Shown here in pieces: positions 43,957 through 54,530 of a stretch of 64,000 nt of DNA. Within the stretch, counting starts at the first letter, position 1. Each line of letters starts with the position of its first letter. The DNA lies in assembly GCF_001705435.1 (NCBI RefSeq), contig NZ_MDEN01000062.1, forward strand, positions 1-64,000, in the 5' to 3' direction. The notes beneath the pieces were generated by a model. That model was not told the DNA's origin. It worked only from the letters and a program-made list of their open reading frames with translations, and made no database searches. Made by a program: the position numbers and the translations under genes. Source of the DNA: Pseudomonas graminis (GTDB lineage: Bacteria > Pseudomonadota > Gammaproteobacteria > Pseudomonadales > Pseudomonadaceae).

Positions 43957-44268
43957 TCAGAGCGATTCAAACCAGTTCCGATAAGGCGTATTCACAGCCT
44001 TGAAGCGATTGAAGTCCGCCGCACCGTCCGACCACCAGACCGGACCGCGCTCGCCCAGTGCAATCTTCGCCGCATTGACCGAAGCGCGAGCCCCCTGGAG
44101 CGCGGTAGCGTCATCGGCCCGTTTGGCGGCTTTGACGGCCTGCCGCGCCTTCATCAGCGCATTGACCCACTGCTGGCGCTCTTCTTCGCCGAGGGCCGGG
44201 TTGCTGCAGCGCCACAGTTGGCCCTTGACGACGAAATAGCGACCGTCCGGCGTCGTTGGGTATTTCAC
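43957..44268 (-). CDS. conserved small protein of the HDO/methyltransferase operon (103 aa)
   Basis: Starts KYPTTPDGRYFVVKGQLWRC with GTG, then basic helices (WVNALMKARQAVKAAKRADD), ending PVWWSDGAADFNRF and NTPYRNWFESL. Its GTG overlaps the stop codon of the methyltransferase by 4 bp (GTGA), so it is the last gene of a coupled operon. No family I can name with certainty. Not exported; the aromatic-rich end could be a binding surface. Confidence 0.72.
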   Translation of the reverse strand: MKYPTTPDGRYFVVKGQLWRCSNPALGEEERQQWVNALMKARQAVKAAKRADDATALQGARASVNAAKIALGERGPVWWSDGAADFNRFKAVNTPYRNWFESL

Positions 44269-45266
44269 TGAATCCGCGTGACCGTCAGCACCACGGCAGC
44301 GATGCGGTCAGCGTCCTGGTACGTGTCGGTTTCCAGCTCTTCACCGAACACGTCAGGGTCCATCTCGCGATAGGACCAGGCGAGATCAGGACGATCAACG
44401 AGTGCGCGCGCCTGTTCGAGGAACAGATCAACGCCGTCGACCGAGGGCGCGCCGGTGTACAGCAATACGCTGCCGCCCGGCGCCAGTCGCTCAATGGCTT
44501 GCGCCAGGATGCGCACGGACAGCTCGGAGCCCAGTTGTTCGCCACCGTGGCGGTAAGCGCGTTCCTGGGTGTCCTTCATGTACGGCGGGTTGGCGACGAT
44601 CAAGTCGAACTCCCCGATGGTGCCAGCCAGGATGTCGCTGTGGTAGGCGACCACGTTGTCGGCCTGGGCCAGCGACGCGTTGACGGCAGTGAACCGCAGG
44701 GCAGTGGGGTTAATGTCAACCGCCAGCACACTCGCATCCCGTCGGGCACGGCCGATGAGGATCGCGCCGACGCCACTGCCACAGCCGATGTCGACGGCGG
44801 TACGAATCGGATGGGTCGAGGTGCGCAGGTGTTCTTCAATGGCCTGGGCAAAGCGATAGGTGTCGGGGCCGAAGAACACCGAATCGTGAGCCACGGTGGG
44901 GAAGGCGGAGTGGACGAACAGCAGGTCATCAAGGCTCGACCAACGCACTTCACTGACCCACATGCCGGCATGGGCCCGCAGCACACCCGCGGCAAGCAGT
45001 GCTTCGAGTTCGGCTTCGTCCAGCAACCCGCTTTCGAACGGGCGGCTCCAGCCGAAGACGTCGCGCAGGCTGCGGGCCTTGCGGTTCTGATCACGGGCGT
45101 TAACCCGTTGATGGGTCAGCGGCGTGACCGTGGTGAAACGATAGCCGCCGTCCTGCAGACGCTGTCCCAGTTGGAGCAGCGCGAGGTCGTGGCTTGCGTC
45201 GGTCATTTCCAGCATGTCCGGCGCGGGCTGATCAAGGTTCGGTTCAAGCAGTGTCTGCTGGTTCAT
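44265..45266 (-). CDS. class I SAM methyltransferase with NPPY motif (333 aa)
   Basis: SAM-binding motif I VDIGCGSGVG (158-167), acidic residue in LAVDINPTAL, and catalytic-type ANPPYM (225-230). NPPY is shared by N-methyltransferases that modify glutamine or adenine, and by many small-molecule methyltransferases. The N-terminal ~120 residues are a separate helical domain. Middle gene of a three-gene operon, its ATG overlapping the oxidase stop (ATGA). Target unknown. Confidence 0.82.
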   Translation of the reverse strand: MNQQTLLEPNLDQPAPDMLEMTDASHDLALLQLGQRLQDGGYRFTTVTPLTHQRVNARDQNRKARSLRDVFGWSRPFESGLLDEAELEALLAAGVLRAHAGMWVSEVRWSSLDDLLFVHSAFPTVAHDSVFFGPDTYRFAQAIEEHLRTSTHPIRTAVDIGCGSGVGAILIGRARRDASVLAVDINPTALRFTAVNASLAQADNVVAYHSDILAGTIGEFDLIVANPPYMKDTQERAYRHGGEQLGSELSVRILAQAIERLAPGGSVLLYTGAPSVDGVDLFLEQARALVDRPDLAWSYREMDPDVFGEELETDTYQDADRIAAVVLTVTRIQ

Positions 45267-46618
45267 TGCGTCAGGCTTCCTTGCGCCAACTGGCGAGCAT
45301 AGATTCGAGTGGCCGCCAGACCTTCAGGCGTTGAATGGGAATCGGGGGCGATCAGCTGGACCAGTCGCTCGAGCGGCAGAGACGGGGTATTGCGCGGCTG
45401 GCTGATGTCGGCCGCGGCCACCGGGCGACGGCGAAAGCGCGCGCGAAACGGATTGCTCCGCTCGGAGGCCTGCCAGTCACCGGCGATCCAGTCTTTCAGT
45501 AGCTGCATCTCATAGCCGCTGAACACACCGAACATCACGGCGCCGGGACCGTCGATCAGTTGCCAGAAGCGGCTGTCCTGCGGGTCTTGATTGCGCTTGA
45601 TCCAGCCACGGTCCTCCAGCGCACTCAACAGCTGGCGACTCTGGCCAGGGGTGGCGAGCCAGTCGTTGATGGTCCGGCCTTCAAGGCGGCAGTAATCGGA
45701 ATGCATGTGCTGGCCGAAGGTGCTTTTGGTCTCCAGCATCGAGACCACTTCTTCTTCCAGATCGAAGGCGCGGACGATGTCGGTCGAACCAATGCCCAGA
45801 TCGTTGAGCAGGTAGCCTGCGCGCAGACGCTGGAGGAACTCATCCTTGCTGTCGTCGTTCGGCAACAGATCCAGCACGGCCTGCACCGCCTTATGGGCGT
45901 GGCCGGAGCTGGCGTTGTCGATGGTCACGTGCAAGGTGAAGTAATACGGGTCGATGCCCAGTTCACTCAGCTCGAAGGCAGTAATCAGCAGGTGCAGCGG
46001 CAGTTGTTCGTAGCCCAGGTTATAGCCCAACACTTCCGGCAGGAATTCGTCGCTCAAATGGCCGAGCCCCAGTTGAATGGCGCCTTGCAGATAGAGCGCA
46101 TCGTCCAGTGGCGCGATGGGCGCGCAATCGTGTTCGGTGAGCAAATTGCGGTACAGCACGACGTGATTCAGCGCAGGCTCGCCGTCGCCCAGCTCTTCAA
46201 GGTAGGTGCGGATAAGGCCGTGATAGCGCCAGTCGTTGGCGTGCTTCACCGTGCCGTACAGCCAGGCGCCATCTACCAGCTTGCTCGGCGCAACACTTTG
46301 CAGAAAGAACAGTGCGTGAGCTTTGTTGGTGAAGAACTTCCTGGGCCCGCCGGCGCGGCGTTCCTCGAGATAGACGCAATACTGCTCGGCCACGGAATGG
46401 CTGTTACTGGCCACCCATGCCGACAGATCGTTGAGGTCAGCAGGCAGGTTTGACGGCAGCGTATTCGCTTTCTCCAGGTGCTCCTGGAGGAAGTCGCGAA
46501 CGTTGTCCCGCTCGCTGTCCACCTGTCCGCGCAGCAGGCGGGCGTACAGCGAATGGTGGGCGCCGTTGGATAGGTGCGCCGTGGCAGAACGCTCGGACAG
46601 TAGCTGTAAAGAGGTCAT
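45263..46618 (-). CDS. iron-containing redox enzyme family protein, HDO fold (451 aa)
   Basis: Haem-oxygenase-like diiron oxidase. Candidate iron ligands are seen around E141/E142 (YLEELGDGE), E195 and E204 (LPEVLGYNLGYEQ), then the signature DPYYFTLHVTIDNASSGHAH with His230, Asp234 and His240. Known HDOs perform N-oxygenation, decarboxylation or C-C cleavage of amino acids and fatty acids. Length is longer than minimal HDOs because of N- and C-terminal extensions. ATG 46618; first gene of the operon with the methyltransferase and the 103-residue protein. Reaction unknown. Confidence 0.82.
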   Translation of the reverse strand: MTSLQLLSERSATAHLSNGAHHSLYARLLRGQVDSERDNVRDFLQEHLEKANTLPSNLPADLNDLSAWVASNSHSVAEQYCVYLEERRAGGPRKFFTNKAHALFFLQSVAPSKLVDGAWLYGTVKHANDWRYHGLIRTYLEELGDGEPALNHVVLYRNLLTEHDCAPIAPLDDALYLQGAIQLGLGHLSDEFLPEVLGYNLGYEQLPLHLLITAFELSELGIDPYYFTLHVTIDNASSGHAHKAVQAVLDLLPNDDSKDEFLQRLRAGYLLNDLGIGSTDIVRAFDLEEEVVSMLETKSTFGQHMHSDYCRLEGRTINDWLATPGQSRQLLSALEDRGWIKRNQDPQDSRFWQLIDGPGAVMFGVFSGYEMQLLKDWIAGDWQASERSNPFRARFRRRPVAAADISQPRNTPSLPLERLVQLIAPDSHSTPEGLAATRIYARQLAQGSLTQ

Positions 46619-46875
46619 GGTTAGCCTGCTGACTTTTCTTGATATGTAGGTCAGAGGGAGGCAGTTCGCGAAAATTCCATCGAGTTGCAGGGCAGTCGAT
46701 GATCGACAGCTGTCGGAGATGAATGGCGCATATTTCGATTCAATCGACGCCGCGTGGCCTGAAAATCGTACAGCGTGACTCGACCGCCGGGAGGGCAGCG
46801 ACGACAAAAAGCCGGCTCCAACGGGGTTTGCGTCTGCCGCTGATGCCTAAAATGGATCGTTGTAACCGTCTGCTT

Positions 46876-47060
46876 TTAGTGGGAGCGGCTTCAGCCGGGA
46901 ATAGGCCATTGAGTACGCAGCGGATCTTGCGGTGAGGCACTTGACGTCTTCCCGGCTAAAGCCAGTCCTACGAGGAATATGCGGTCACGCTGTCCGGGGC
47001 TCAGTCAGTCACATCGCATGCACGCGATGCTTTTAGTGGGACCGGCTTCAGCCGGGAAGG
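46876..47060. repeat. REPIN plus a single REP upstream of the HDO operon
   Basis: 'gtgggagcggcttcagccgg' at 46879-46898 and 'cccggctaaagccagtccta' at 46951-46970 form a pair; a lone copy 'gtgggaccggcttcagccgg' is at 47036-47055. The gap 46619-47131 has no gene. Confidence 0.85.
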
Positions 47061-47082
47061 AGCCGGTAGGTGAGCGATCCAT

Positions 47083-47116
47083 AAAAAAAACGGCCTCCAT
47101 TGCGGAGGCCGTTTTT
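47083..47116. terminator. bidirectional terminator after the epimerase gene
   Basis: CGGCCTCC (47091-47098) / GGAGGCCG (47104-47111) with A8 before and T5 after. On the minus strand it ends the epimerase gene. Confidence 0.92.
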
Positions 47117-47131
47117 GTGTTACGCGATCAA

Positions 47132-50100
47132 TCAGGCAACGAGGTCAGTGACGTGCAGTTCCTTGACACCGACCAGCTGGATTTCGAAATCCGGGGTCGC
47201 GTCGGCGTTGATGCTGCCGTAGAGAATCCCGTCAGCAAAGCGGATTTGCCCGGTCGCGTCGTTGCTGTCAAAGGCGTTGCTGCCGATGAAAGTAAACGCG
47301 TCGATCCCCGGGGTCTGCGGATTGGCGTCCAGGGCGCTGAAATCGAGCAGGTCGCCTTCGGCGCTCTTGAAGCCATTGATCACGTCGCGCAACGCCCCGA
47401 CGCCCATGTCGGCGATGGAGTCGAACACGTAGGTGTCCGACCCGGTGCCGCCGGTGAGCGTGTCAGTGCCAGCGCCGCCGATCAAACGGTCATTGCCCGA
47501 GCCGCCGATCAGCGTGTCGTTGCCGGCACCGCCGTTGAGCACGTTGGCGCCGCTGTTGCCGGTCAGGTTGTCGTCGAAGGCGCTGCCGATCAGGTTTTCG
47601 ACGCTCTTCAGCGTGTCGAGGCCTGAGCCGCCGGTGTTCTGCTGCGCCGAGGTCGACAGGGTGGCGGTGATGCCGGCCTGCGCGCCGTAGTAGGACACCG
47701 TGTCGTTGCCGCCGCGCCCGTCCAGCACGTTATCGCCGCTGCCGGCGAACAGCACGTTGTCCAGGGCGTTACCGATGCCGTTCGCCGCGTCAATGCTGTC
47801 GATGTACAGGTTTTCGACGTTATTGCCCAAGGTGAACGTCGCCAGGGTGCTGTGCACACTGTCGACGCCGCCGGAGACGCGATCGGCGTTGCTTTCGATC
47901 ACGCTGTCGCCGCTGTCGTCGACGTAGTACGTGTCGTTGCCGTTGCCGCCGCTCATGCTGTCGGCACCGCCTGCGCCGTCGATCACGTTGGCTGCCGCGT
48001 TGCCGGTGATGAAGTTGCGCAGCTCGTTGCCGTTGCCGTCGATGGCCGAAACGCCGGTGAGCACCAGGTTTTCCAGATTCGCGCCGAGGGTCCAGCTGAC
48101 CGACGCCTGCACGGTGTCGATCTGCGACGGCGAGTCGCTGCTTTCGGTGATGCTGTCGAAGGCGTTGTCGACGATGTAAATGTCATTGCCGTCGCCGCCC
48201 GTCATGCTGTCGGCGCCAAGGTCGCCGTCCAGCGTGTCATTGCCGGCCGAGCCCACCAAGGTGTCGTCCTGGTCGGTGCCGAAGATCAGGCCGCCTTCGT
48301 TCTGCGCGCCGTCGAAGATGGCCTGCACGCTGTTGTTGTCGCTCGGGTCGCCTTTGAAGCCCAGGTCGTCGGCGATGTAGTCGGCCAGACGCTGACCGAC
48401 GATCTCGGCAGACTCTTCGTGCAAGTGCCAAACGTCATCGGGATAGACCAGCGGGTCGACCTCGTGGCGCAGGGGCAGGTCGGTGTAGTCCACCGCAATC
48501 TTCACGTCGTCACGCTGGGCGGCAATCGCTTCCTGGGTGGCGCGGACATAGCCGACGCCCTCGACGATGCCGGCGATCTTCTCTTCCGAGAAACCGCGGG
48601 CGCGGGCCGCGTCCTGGTCGTAGTGGCCGGTTTCCATCATGTAGACGTTGAAGTTGCCGAACTGCGCGTGCAGGTAATCGAACACCGACAAAGTGGCGGC
48701 CTTGTACGCCGCCGCGGCGGCCTCTTTGTCCGAGGCGCGGGCGATTTCCTGCGCTGCTTCTTCGCCCTGGCCCCAGATGATGCCCATGGTCACGTTGTCG
48801 ACCGCTTTCAGCTCGGTGAGCTGGTCGTTCAACAGGGCCACGGCGCGCAACAAAGCAGGGCCCGGCTGGTCGGTGTCGGTCAGCCACCAGCACAGTTTCA
48901 GTTCGTCGGCGCTGAGGGTCGACATGCCGTTGACGGTGCTGCCGCCCACCGCGATATCGATGCCATTGCCGTCGGCGTCGTTGAACTGGCTGCGCACGTC
49001 GTAGGTGGTGTACTTGCTCAGGCCGTCGACCAGCATGGTGGTGCCGGACTGGCTGTCGTCTTCGGTCATGCGCAGCAGACGTGCGTTGGACTGGCCCAGG
49101 GTCGGCAGGAACAGGATGTCCTGGTCGGCCCGGGAGCCGAACACGAAATCGTCCGCCGTGAGGGTGTTCACGTAGTTGCCGCTCAAGGCGATCTCGAAGC
49201 GGTGACCGTCGGCGTCAGGGACGCTGGACTTGATGTAGGTCTTGTCGCCGGCAGCGTTCAGGCTCAGGTACAGCGTGCCGTTGCTGCCGTCGCCCAGGCC
49301 GAGGAAGCCCAGGGCGGAAACGTCGATCTTGTCCACGCCGTGGGTGAAATCGTAGACCGTGTCGGTGGCGGTGACGCCGCCGGTATTGTAGTCGCGGTAG
49401 CTGTCCTGGACGCTGGTGTAGCGGAAGGTGTCGGCACCGTCGCCGCCGTACAGCGAGTCGCGACCTGCACCGCCGTCGATGATGTCCGGTCCTGCGCCGG
49501 CGCGAATGGTGTCGTTGCCGCCCAGCCCGAGGATCAGGTCGGCGCCTGCGGTGCCGGCGATCGCTTCGCCATTGTCGGTGCCGGTGATGGTGCTGGCCGG
49601 CGCATCGGCCACGGCGAGGGCAAAGCTGTCACTGACGGACGCGCCCGACGGATCAGTCGCCTTGATCAGCAGGGTGTAGTTGCCTGAGGCAGTGCTGGTG
49701 GGCGTGCCGCTGAAGGTCAGGCGGGTGCTGTCGAAGCTGAGCCAGTCCGGGAGGGCGCTGCCATCGGCCAGGGTCGCGGTGTAGGTCAGCGTGTCGTTGT
49801 TGCCGTCGGAGAAGCTGTTGCTGGTGACCGCGTAGGTGAACGGCGAGTTCTCCGTCGCGTTCTGGTCCAGCAGCGGAATCACCACCACCGGCGCCACGTT
49901 GACGGGCACGTTCTGGCTGGCGAAGACAAAGTGACTGGCGTTAAGGCTGCCGGCCAGATTACCCGCCAGGGACAGTTCGAAACGGTTGCCGCTGGCGTCC
50001 GCGACGTTGTCTTTCACGTAGGTGCGGTTGGTGCTGGCGTTGTAGGACACCTGCAGCGTGCCGTTGAGGCCGTTGCCCAGGCCGCTGTAGCCCAGGGCCG

Positions 50101-52747
50101 AGACGTCGATCTTATCGGCGGCGGCATCGAAATCGAGGATCTGGTCACTGGCGCTGGTGGTCGCCGTGCGGTAGCTGTCCTGGGTCGACGTGAAGCGGAA
50201 CACGTCCGCGCCCGCGCCGCCGGTGAGTTTGTCGGCACCGGCGCCACCGATGAGCACGTCGTTGCCGTCGCCACCATTCAGGGTGTCGTTGCCCGCGCCG
50301 CCGAAGAGCTGATCGTTGCCGGTGGTGCCGGTCAGCGTGTCGTTGCCCGGCGTGCCGTTAATCTCGCCCGGCGTGACTGGCACGTCCTGCACGGCGAGGG
50401 TGAAGCTGTCGCTGACCGTGGCGTTGCTGGCGTCGCTCGCGGTGATCTTGATCGCGTAGGTGCCCGACGCGGTGTTGCCCGGCGTGCCGCTGAAGGTGCG
50501 GGTCACGGCGTCGAAGGTCAGCCAGGCGGGCAGGGCGGTGCCGTCGGCCAGGGTGGCGGTGTAGCTGAGGTTGTCGTTGTCCGGATCGGTGAAGCTGGTG
50601 CCCGGCACGACGTAGCTGAACGGCGTGTTCTCGGTGGCGTTCTGATCCAGCAGCGGGTTGGCCACCACGGGTGCCTGATTCACCGTCGGTGCGGTGGCGA
50701 ACACGAAGTTGGCGCTGGTCAGTTTGTCGAGGTAGTTGCCCACCAGCGCGACTTCGAAGCGGTTGCCTTCGGCGTCGGCGTTCAGCGATTTGATGTAGGT
50801 CTTGTCGCCGGCGTCGTTGAGCACCGCGTACACGGTGTTGTTCATGCCGTCGGCAAGGCCCGTGAAGCCCAGCTTGGAGAGGTCGATCTTGTCGGCGGTA
50901 ACGTCGAAATCAGTGATTACGTCGCCCAGATTCGCGCCGCCGGCGTTGTAGTTGCGGTAGCTGTCGGTGCGGCTGGAGAACACGAAGGTGTCAGCACCGG
51001 CGCCACCACTGAGGGTGTCTTGCCCGGCGCCGCCGTCGAGACGATCGTCACCGCCGCCGCCCGCCAGGCTGTCATTGCCGGCGAGGCCCAACAGTGTGTC
51101 GGCCCCGTCAGTGCCCTGCAGCGAATCGTTGGCCTCGGTGCCGGTGAGGGTGCGATTGAAGATGAAGTTGTCGGCGGTCAGCGCGCTGACCAGGTTGCCG
51201 GCCAGGATCAGTTCGAAGCGATTGCCACTGGCGTCGGCGTCGTAGTCCTTGATGTAGGTGCGGTCGTTGCTGGCGCTGTAACTCACCTGCAGGGTGCCGC
51301 CACGGCCATTGCCCAGCCCGGTGAATCCCAGGCCGGCGAGGTCGATCTTGTCCTGGGTCGGATCGAAGTCGGTGATGGTGTCGTCGAAGCTGGTGGTCGC
51401 GGTGCGGTAGCTGTCGGATTCGCTGGTGAAGCGGAAGATGTCCGCGCCTGCGCCGCCGGTGAGCTTGTCGACCCCGGCACCGCCGATGAGGATGTCGCTG
51501 CCGCCACCGCCGTTGACGGTGTCATTGCCTGCGCCGGCGTAGAAGATCTCGTTGGCGTCGCTGCCCAGCAGGGTGTCGTTGCCGTCGGTGCCTTGCACGG
51601 CCACAACGGGCACGGTCGCGCTGACGTAGCTGCCATCGCCGTACAGCAGGGTGTCGCCCTTGGTGGTGTGGCTGATGGTGTTGCCGATGATAGCGTTGCG
51701 GTCGGTGCCGTCTTCGTTGCGCTCGGCCACGCCATAGGTGGACAGCGCGCTGCCGGTGATGGTGTTGCCCTGAACGGTGTTGTCGCTGCCGTTGAAATAC
51801 TTGCCGGAAACGCCGTTGCTGTCGTCGTAGGACTGAATGATGATTTCCGGTACGCCGCCGCCCAGCGAGTTGTTGCTCAAGGTGTTGTTGATCACGTCGA
51901 CGTTGCTGCTGCCGTAGATGCGCACGCCGGCGCTGGCGTTGTCGTGGATGTCGACGCCGGTCATGGTGACTTCGCTGGAGAGCTTGATCAGCACGCCTTC
52001 GGCACCGTTGTTATAGACCTCACCGCCGGTGATGGTGATGTTGTTCGGCGAAGGGATGTTCTCGCTGCCGCGCTGCACGACGATGCCGCCACCGCCGTTG
52101 CCATAGGCGACGTTGTTGCTGAGGGTGAAATCGTGGCTGCTGGTGACCACGTTGAAGCCGTGACGATCGTTGTCGTAGGCGATGTTGTTTTCGAAGGTGC
52201 TGTCGCTCAGGAAGTCAGCGACGAAGCCGTCCAGACCGTTGCCATGGGACACGCTGTTCTTGATGACCATGTTCACGGTCTGTTCGTGGGGGTCGAAGCC
52301 GTAACCGGAACAGTCCTTGATCTCCACGCCGTCGAGGGTGACGTTGGAGTCGTAGCCTTCCTTGCCGGGAATGAAACCGTTGAACCAGCCATCGATCTTG
52401 CCGGTGGTGTTGTCGCGGTTGCCGTCGATGGTGAGGTTGCTCAGCCCGAAGTCGTGGGTTTCTTCGCCGTAGGCGGAGCGGATAACGCCGGTGATTTTCG
52501 TGTCGGAGCCGTCCGCGACCTTGATGTTCGAGACGCCCATGCCGTCGCCGTACATGTAGACGTTGCTCTTGAGCATGAGGCAGCCGTCAGACGGTTCCTC
52601 ACCGCCCGACACGATGTAGGTCCCGGGGGGTACATAGACTTGTCCTCCGCCAGCCGCCGCCGCTGCATCAATCGCTTGTTGGATGGCCGCGGTGTCGTCA
52701 GAGACGCCATCTCCTTTGGCGCCAAAATTTTGGACGTTATAAATCAT
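47132..52747 (-). CDS. psmE: secreted mannuronan C5-epimerase/O-acetylhydrolase, PsmE-like (1871 aa)
   Basis: Extracellular alginate-modifying enzyme. Residues 1-385 are the AlgE-type parallel beta-helix; Lys117, Tyr149, Asp152, His154 (YGFDPHE) and Asp178 sit at exactly the AlgE4 catalytic positions. RTX Ca-binding nonapeptide R-modules follow at about 390-540, 545-690, 795-940 and 1055-1205. Two dystroglycan-cadherin-like domains lie at about 692-790 and 950-1050. Residues 1208-1470 form an SGNH/CE6-type esterase with GQSN (Ser1220), WGQGEE (1325-1330) and DVWH (1438-1441). More RTX repeats follow to 1800, then a C-terminal secretion tail ending [15 protein letters not shown] precedes ATG 52747. 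Same plan as P. syringae PsmE, which both epimerises and deacetylates. Confidence 0.93.
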   Translation of the reverse strand: MIYNVQNFGAKGDGVSDDTAAIQQAIDAAAAAGGGQVYVPPGTYIVSGGEEPSDGCLMLKSNVYMYGDGMGVSNIKVADGSDTKITGVIRSAYGEETHDFGLSNLTIDGNRDNTTGKIDGWFNGFIPGKEGYDSNVTLDGVEIKDCSGYGFDPHEQTVNMVIKNSVSHGNGLDGFVADFLSDSTFENNIAYDNDRHGFNVVTSSHDFTLSNNVAYGNGGGGIVVQRGSENIPSPNNITITGGEVYNNGAEGVLIKLSSEVTMTGVDIHDNASAGVRIYGSSNVDVINNTLSNNSLGGGVPEIIIQSYDDSNGVSGKYFNGSDNTVQGNTITGSALSTYGVAERNEDGTDRNAIIGNTISHTTKGDTLLYGDGSYVSATVPVVAVQGTDGNDTLLGSDANEIFYAGAGNDTVNGGGGSDILIGGAGVDKLTGGAGADIFRFTSESDSYRTATTSFDDTITDFDPTQDKIDLAGLGFTGLGNGRGGTLQVSYSASNDRTYIKDYDADASGNRFELILAGNLVSALTADNFIFNRTLTGTEANDSLQGTDGADTLLGLAGNDSLAGGGGDDRLDGGAGQDTLSGGAGADTFVFSSRTDSYRNYNAGGANLGDVITDFDVTADKIDLSKLGFTGLADGMNNTVYAVLNDAGDKTYIKSLNADAEGNRFEVALVGNYLDKLTSANFVFATAPTVNQAPVVANPLLDQNATENTPFSYVVPGTSFTDPDNDNLSYTATLADGTALPAWLTFDAVTRTFSGTPGNTASGTYAIKITASDASNATVSDSFTLAVQDVPVTPGEINGTPGNDTLTGTTGNDQLFGGAGNDTLNGGDGNDVLIGGAGADKLTGGAGADVFRFTSTQDSYRTATTSASDQILDFDAAADKIDVSALGYSGLGNGLNGTLQVSYNASTNRTYVKDNVADASGNRFELSLAGNLAGSLNASHFVFASQNVPVNVAPVVVIPLLDQNATENSPFTYAVTSNSFSDGNNDTLTYTATLADGSALPDWLSFDSTRLTFSGTPTSTASGNYTLLIKATDPSGASVSDSFALAVADAPASTITGTDNGEAIAGTAGADLILGLGGNDTIRAGAGPDIIDGGAGRDSLYGGDGADTFRYTSVQDSYRDYNTGGVTATDTVYDFTHGVDKIDVSALGFLGLGDGSNGTLYLSLNAAGDKTYIKSSVPDADGHRFEIALSGNYVNTLTADDFVFGSRADQDILFLPTLGQSNARLLRMTEDDSQSGTTMLVDGLSKYTTYDVRSQFNDADGNGIDIAVGGSTVNGMSTLSADELKLCWWLTDTDQPGPALLRAVALLNDQLTELKAVDNVTMGIIWGQGEEAAQEIARASDKEAAAAAYKAATLSVFDYLHAQFGNFNVYMMETGHYDQDAARARGFSEEKIAGIVEGVGYVRATQEAIAAQRDDVKIAVDYTDLPLRHEVDPLVYPDDVWHLHEESAEIVGQRLADYIADDLGFKGDPSDNNSVQAIFDGAQNEGGLIFGTDQDDTLVGSAGNDTLDGDLGADSMTGGDGNDIYIVDNAFDSITESSDSPSQIDTVQASVSWTLGANLENLVLTGVSAIDGNGNELRNFITGNAAANVIDGAGGADSMSGGNGNDTYYVDDSGDSVIESNADRVSGGVDSVHSTLATFTLGNNVENLYIDSIDAANGIGNALDNVLFAGSGDNVLDGRGGNDTVSYYGAQAGITATLSTSAQQNTGGSGLDTLKSVENLIGSAFDDNLTGNSGANVLNGGAGNDTLIGGSGNDRLIGGAGTDTLTGGTGSDTYVFDSIADMGVGALRDVINGFKSAEGDLLDFSALDANPQTPGIDAFTFIGSNAFDSNDATGQIRFADGILYGSINADATPDFEIQLVGVKELHVTDLVA

Positions 52748-53000
52748 GTACTTATCTCCGGTCACAGGCTGAGGTCACGCTGCGTGCCAATTTCCAATCG
52801 GCACTGCAGCAGGTATGACCTAACTGAACGGAAAAGTTGTCGCCGTATGTCGGGAAACCGTCGTTTTGTGACGGCCGGCACATTTGGGTGGTTTTATGCG
52901 TCACCTAATTGACGTTTTGGGGGCTGTGCTTTTTTGGCACTTGAGGGGCGGGGGGTTGCTGCGAACGATGGGTATCGTTGGGTAGGAATGCAGGTCAATT

Positions 53001-53095
53001 GGTAGGACCGGCTTTAGCCGGGAAGAGGCCTGCGTGTACACCATCAATTTTGCGGTGTGGCATCTGACGCATTCCCGGCTAAAGCCGGTCCTACA
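53001..53095. repeat. REPIN
   Basis: 'ggtaggaccggctttagccg' at 53001-53020 and the inverse 'cccggctaaagccggtccta' at 53074-53093. The gap 52748-53181 otherwise holds only the epimerase upstream region and the tandem repeat below. Confidence 0.87.
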
Positions 53096-53101
53096 CGGGG
53101 C

Positions 53102-53172
53102 TCGCGGTCATTCAGGGGGTTGGCGGTCATTCAGGGGGATCGCGGTCGATTGAAGGGAACGCGGTCGATTGG
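53102..53172. repeat. imperfect tandem repeat, 18-bp class
   Basis: Four degenerate units beginning gcggtcatt/gcggtcgatt and containing cagggggtt or aagggaa (for example 'gcggtcattcagggggttg' then 'gcggtcattcagggggatc'). Abuts the REPIN and the 3' end of the diguanylate cyclase gene. Function unknown. Confidence 0.7.
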
Positions 53173-53181
53173 TAGAGCTCG

Positions 53182-54393
53182 TTAGGCCACTTCCGCCGGG
53201 GCGCAACGCAGGCAGTCGCGGCCTTCACCCTTGGCGACATAGAGGGCCTTGTCGGCCATGGCGATGAGCACTTCGGCGCTGGTCTGCGGTGCGCTGGCGA
53301 TGGCGACGCCGAGGCTGATGGTGACTCTGGCGCCATCGCCCAGCACCGGGTGTGGCACGTTCAGCGCGGCGACCGCCGAGCGCAGGTTTTCCGCCAGCGC
53401 CCTGGCCTGGGCCGGGTGGGCGTGGGTCATGAGCACCAGGATTTCCTCGCCGCCGAAGCGGAAGGTCAGGGCGTTGGCTTTCTGCGCAGTGCGCTGAATC
53501 ACGCCACTGAGCAGCCGCAGGCAGGTATCGCCCTGCATATGCCCATAATTATCGTTGTAGGATTTGAAGTGATCGATGTCCAGCAGGATCACCGCGACGT
53601 TCATGGGCGTCTGCGCCGCGCGGCTCCACAACGAGGCCAGCACCTCGCCCTGAAAGCGCCGGTTGAACAATTGCGTCAGTGAATCGATGCGCGCCAGTTC
53701 CACCAGTTGCGCTCGCAGCAACTGCCCGCGCAACGCAAACAGATAACTCAACCGGCTGCCGTGTTCCAGAAACCACGACGCCATCATCAGCAACGCCGCG
53801 GTGGAGAAGAACAACAGCGCATTGGCCTGCCAGATCTGGAAGTCAGCGAAGTCAGCCAGGTAGGTTGTCACCAGCTGGATGACCAGCATGCACGCCATGG
53901 CCACCGCTGCGCAGCGCACCGGCACCTGCTGGATCACCGTGCAATACACCATGATCAGCAGCATCCCCAGTTGATAGTGCAGGCGGAACGGACTTTCGCT
54001 GTAGATCATCGCAATCAGCGGCATCACCGAACACGTCACGGTGCCGATGGCTGCCGTCGCTTCCACGATGCGCCGGGTGCTGGCACGCCGCGCGATGACC
54101 AGCAGAATCATAAAGATCGGCGTCATCAGGCAGACACGGCCCAGCGCCACGTAGGTAAACATATCGTTCAGGCTCAGCCAGTCGCTGACCATGAACAGGT
54201 TGTAGATGAGGATGCCGCCAATGCCCACGGCGGACAGAAACTGGCGGCGTTGCTCAAGCGTTTCGGCCTCGTAACGACGCTCCAGCTCGGTGCTGAAACG
54301 CAGGCTGCGAAAGCGCGACGCGATGGTGCGATCGACCTCGGCAAGAAGTTGCGCGTCATGGGGGCCAGGTCGATCGAGGACAAAGGAAAGCAT
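53182..54393 (-). CDS. membrane diguanylate cyclase without I-site (403 aa)
   Basis: N-terminal soluble stretch (about 1-50), six hydrophobic helices (about 52-220) of no sensory family I can name, then a GGDEF domain with LLDIDHFKSYND and active-site GGEEI. Five residues upstream of it the RxxD inhibitory site is absent (reads KANA). GGEEI is an acceptable active-site variant. Makes cyclic-di-GMP if active. The ribosome site is weak (ATG 54393). Confidence 0.87.
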   Translation of the reverse strand: MLSFVLDRPGPHDAQLLAEVDRTIASRFRSLRFSTELERRYEAETLEQRRQFLSAVGIGGILIYNLFMVSDWLSLNDMFTYVALGRVCLMTPIFMILLVIARRASTRRIVEATAAIGTVTCSVMPLIAMIYSESPFRLHYQLGMLLIMVYCTVIQQVPVRCAAVAMACMLVIQLVTTYLADFADFQIWQANALLFFSTAALLMMASWFLEHGSRLSYLFALRGQLLRAQLVELARIDSLTQLFNRRFQGEVLASLWSRAAQTPMNVAVILLDIDHFKSYNDNYGHMQGDTCLRLLSGVIQRTAQKANALTFRFGGEEILVLMTHAHPAQARALAENLRSAVAALNVPHPVLGDGARVTISLGVAIASAPQTSAEVLIAMADKALYVAKGEGRDCLRCAPAEVA

Positions 54394-54530
54394 GTTGCAC
54401 CAAAGGGCTGGGTTACCGGACTAAGACATCACCAGTGATGTCTTAGTGCCATCATTTCGTCGGAGCGCTGATTTCGCAAGGGCTGACCGATCAAGCGTCA
54501 GGTTTGCGACGAACAGCGCTGCGCCTTGCC

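Noticed and set aside
49931..52912. 993-codon plus-strand frame opposite the epimerase
   Set aside because: It mirrors the RTX repeats (valine/alanine-rich antisense) and has no recognisable domain.
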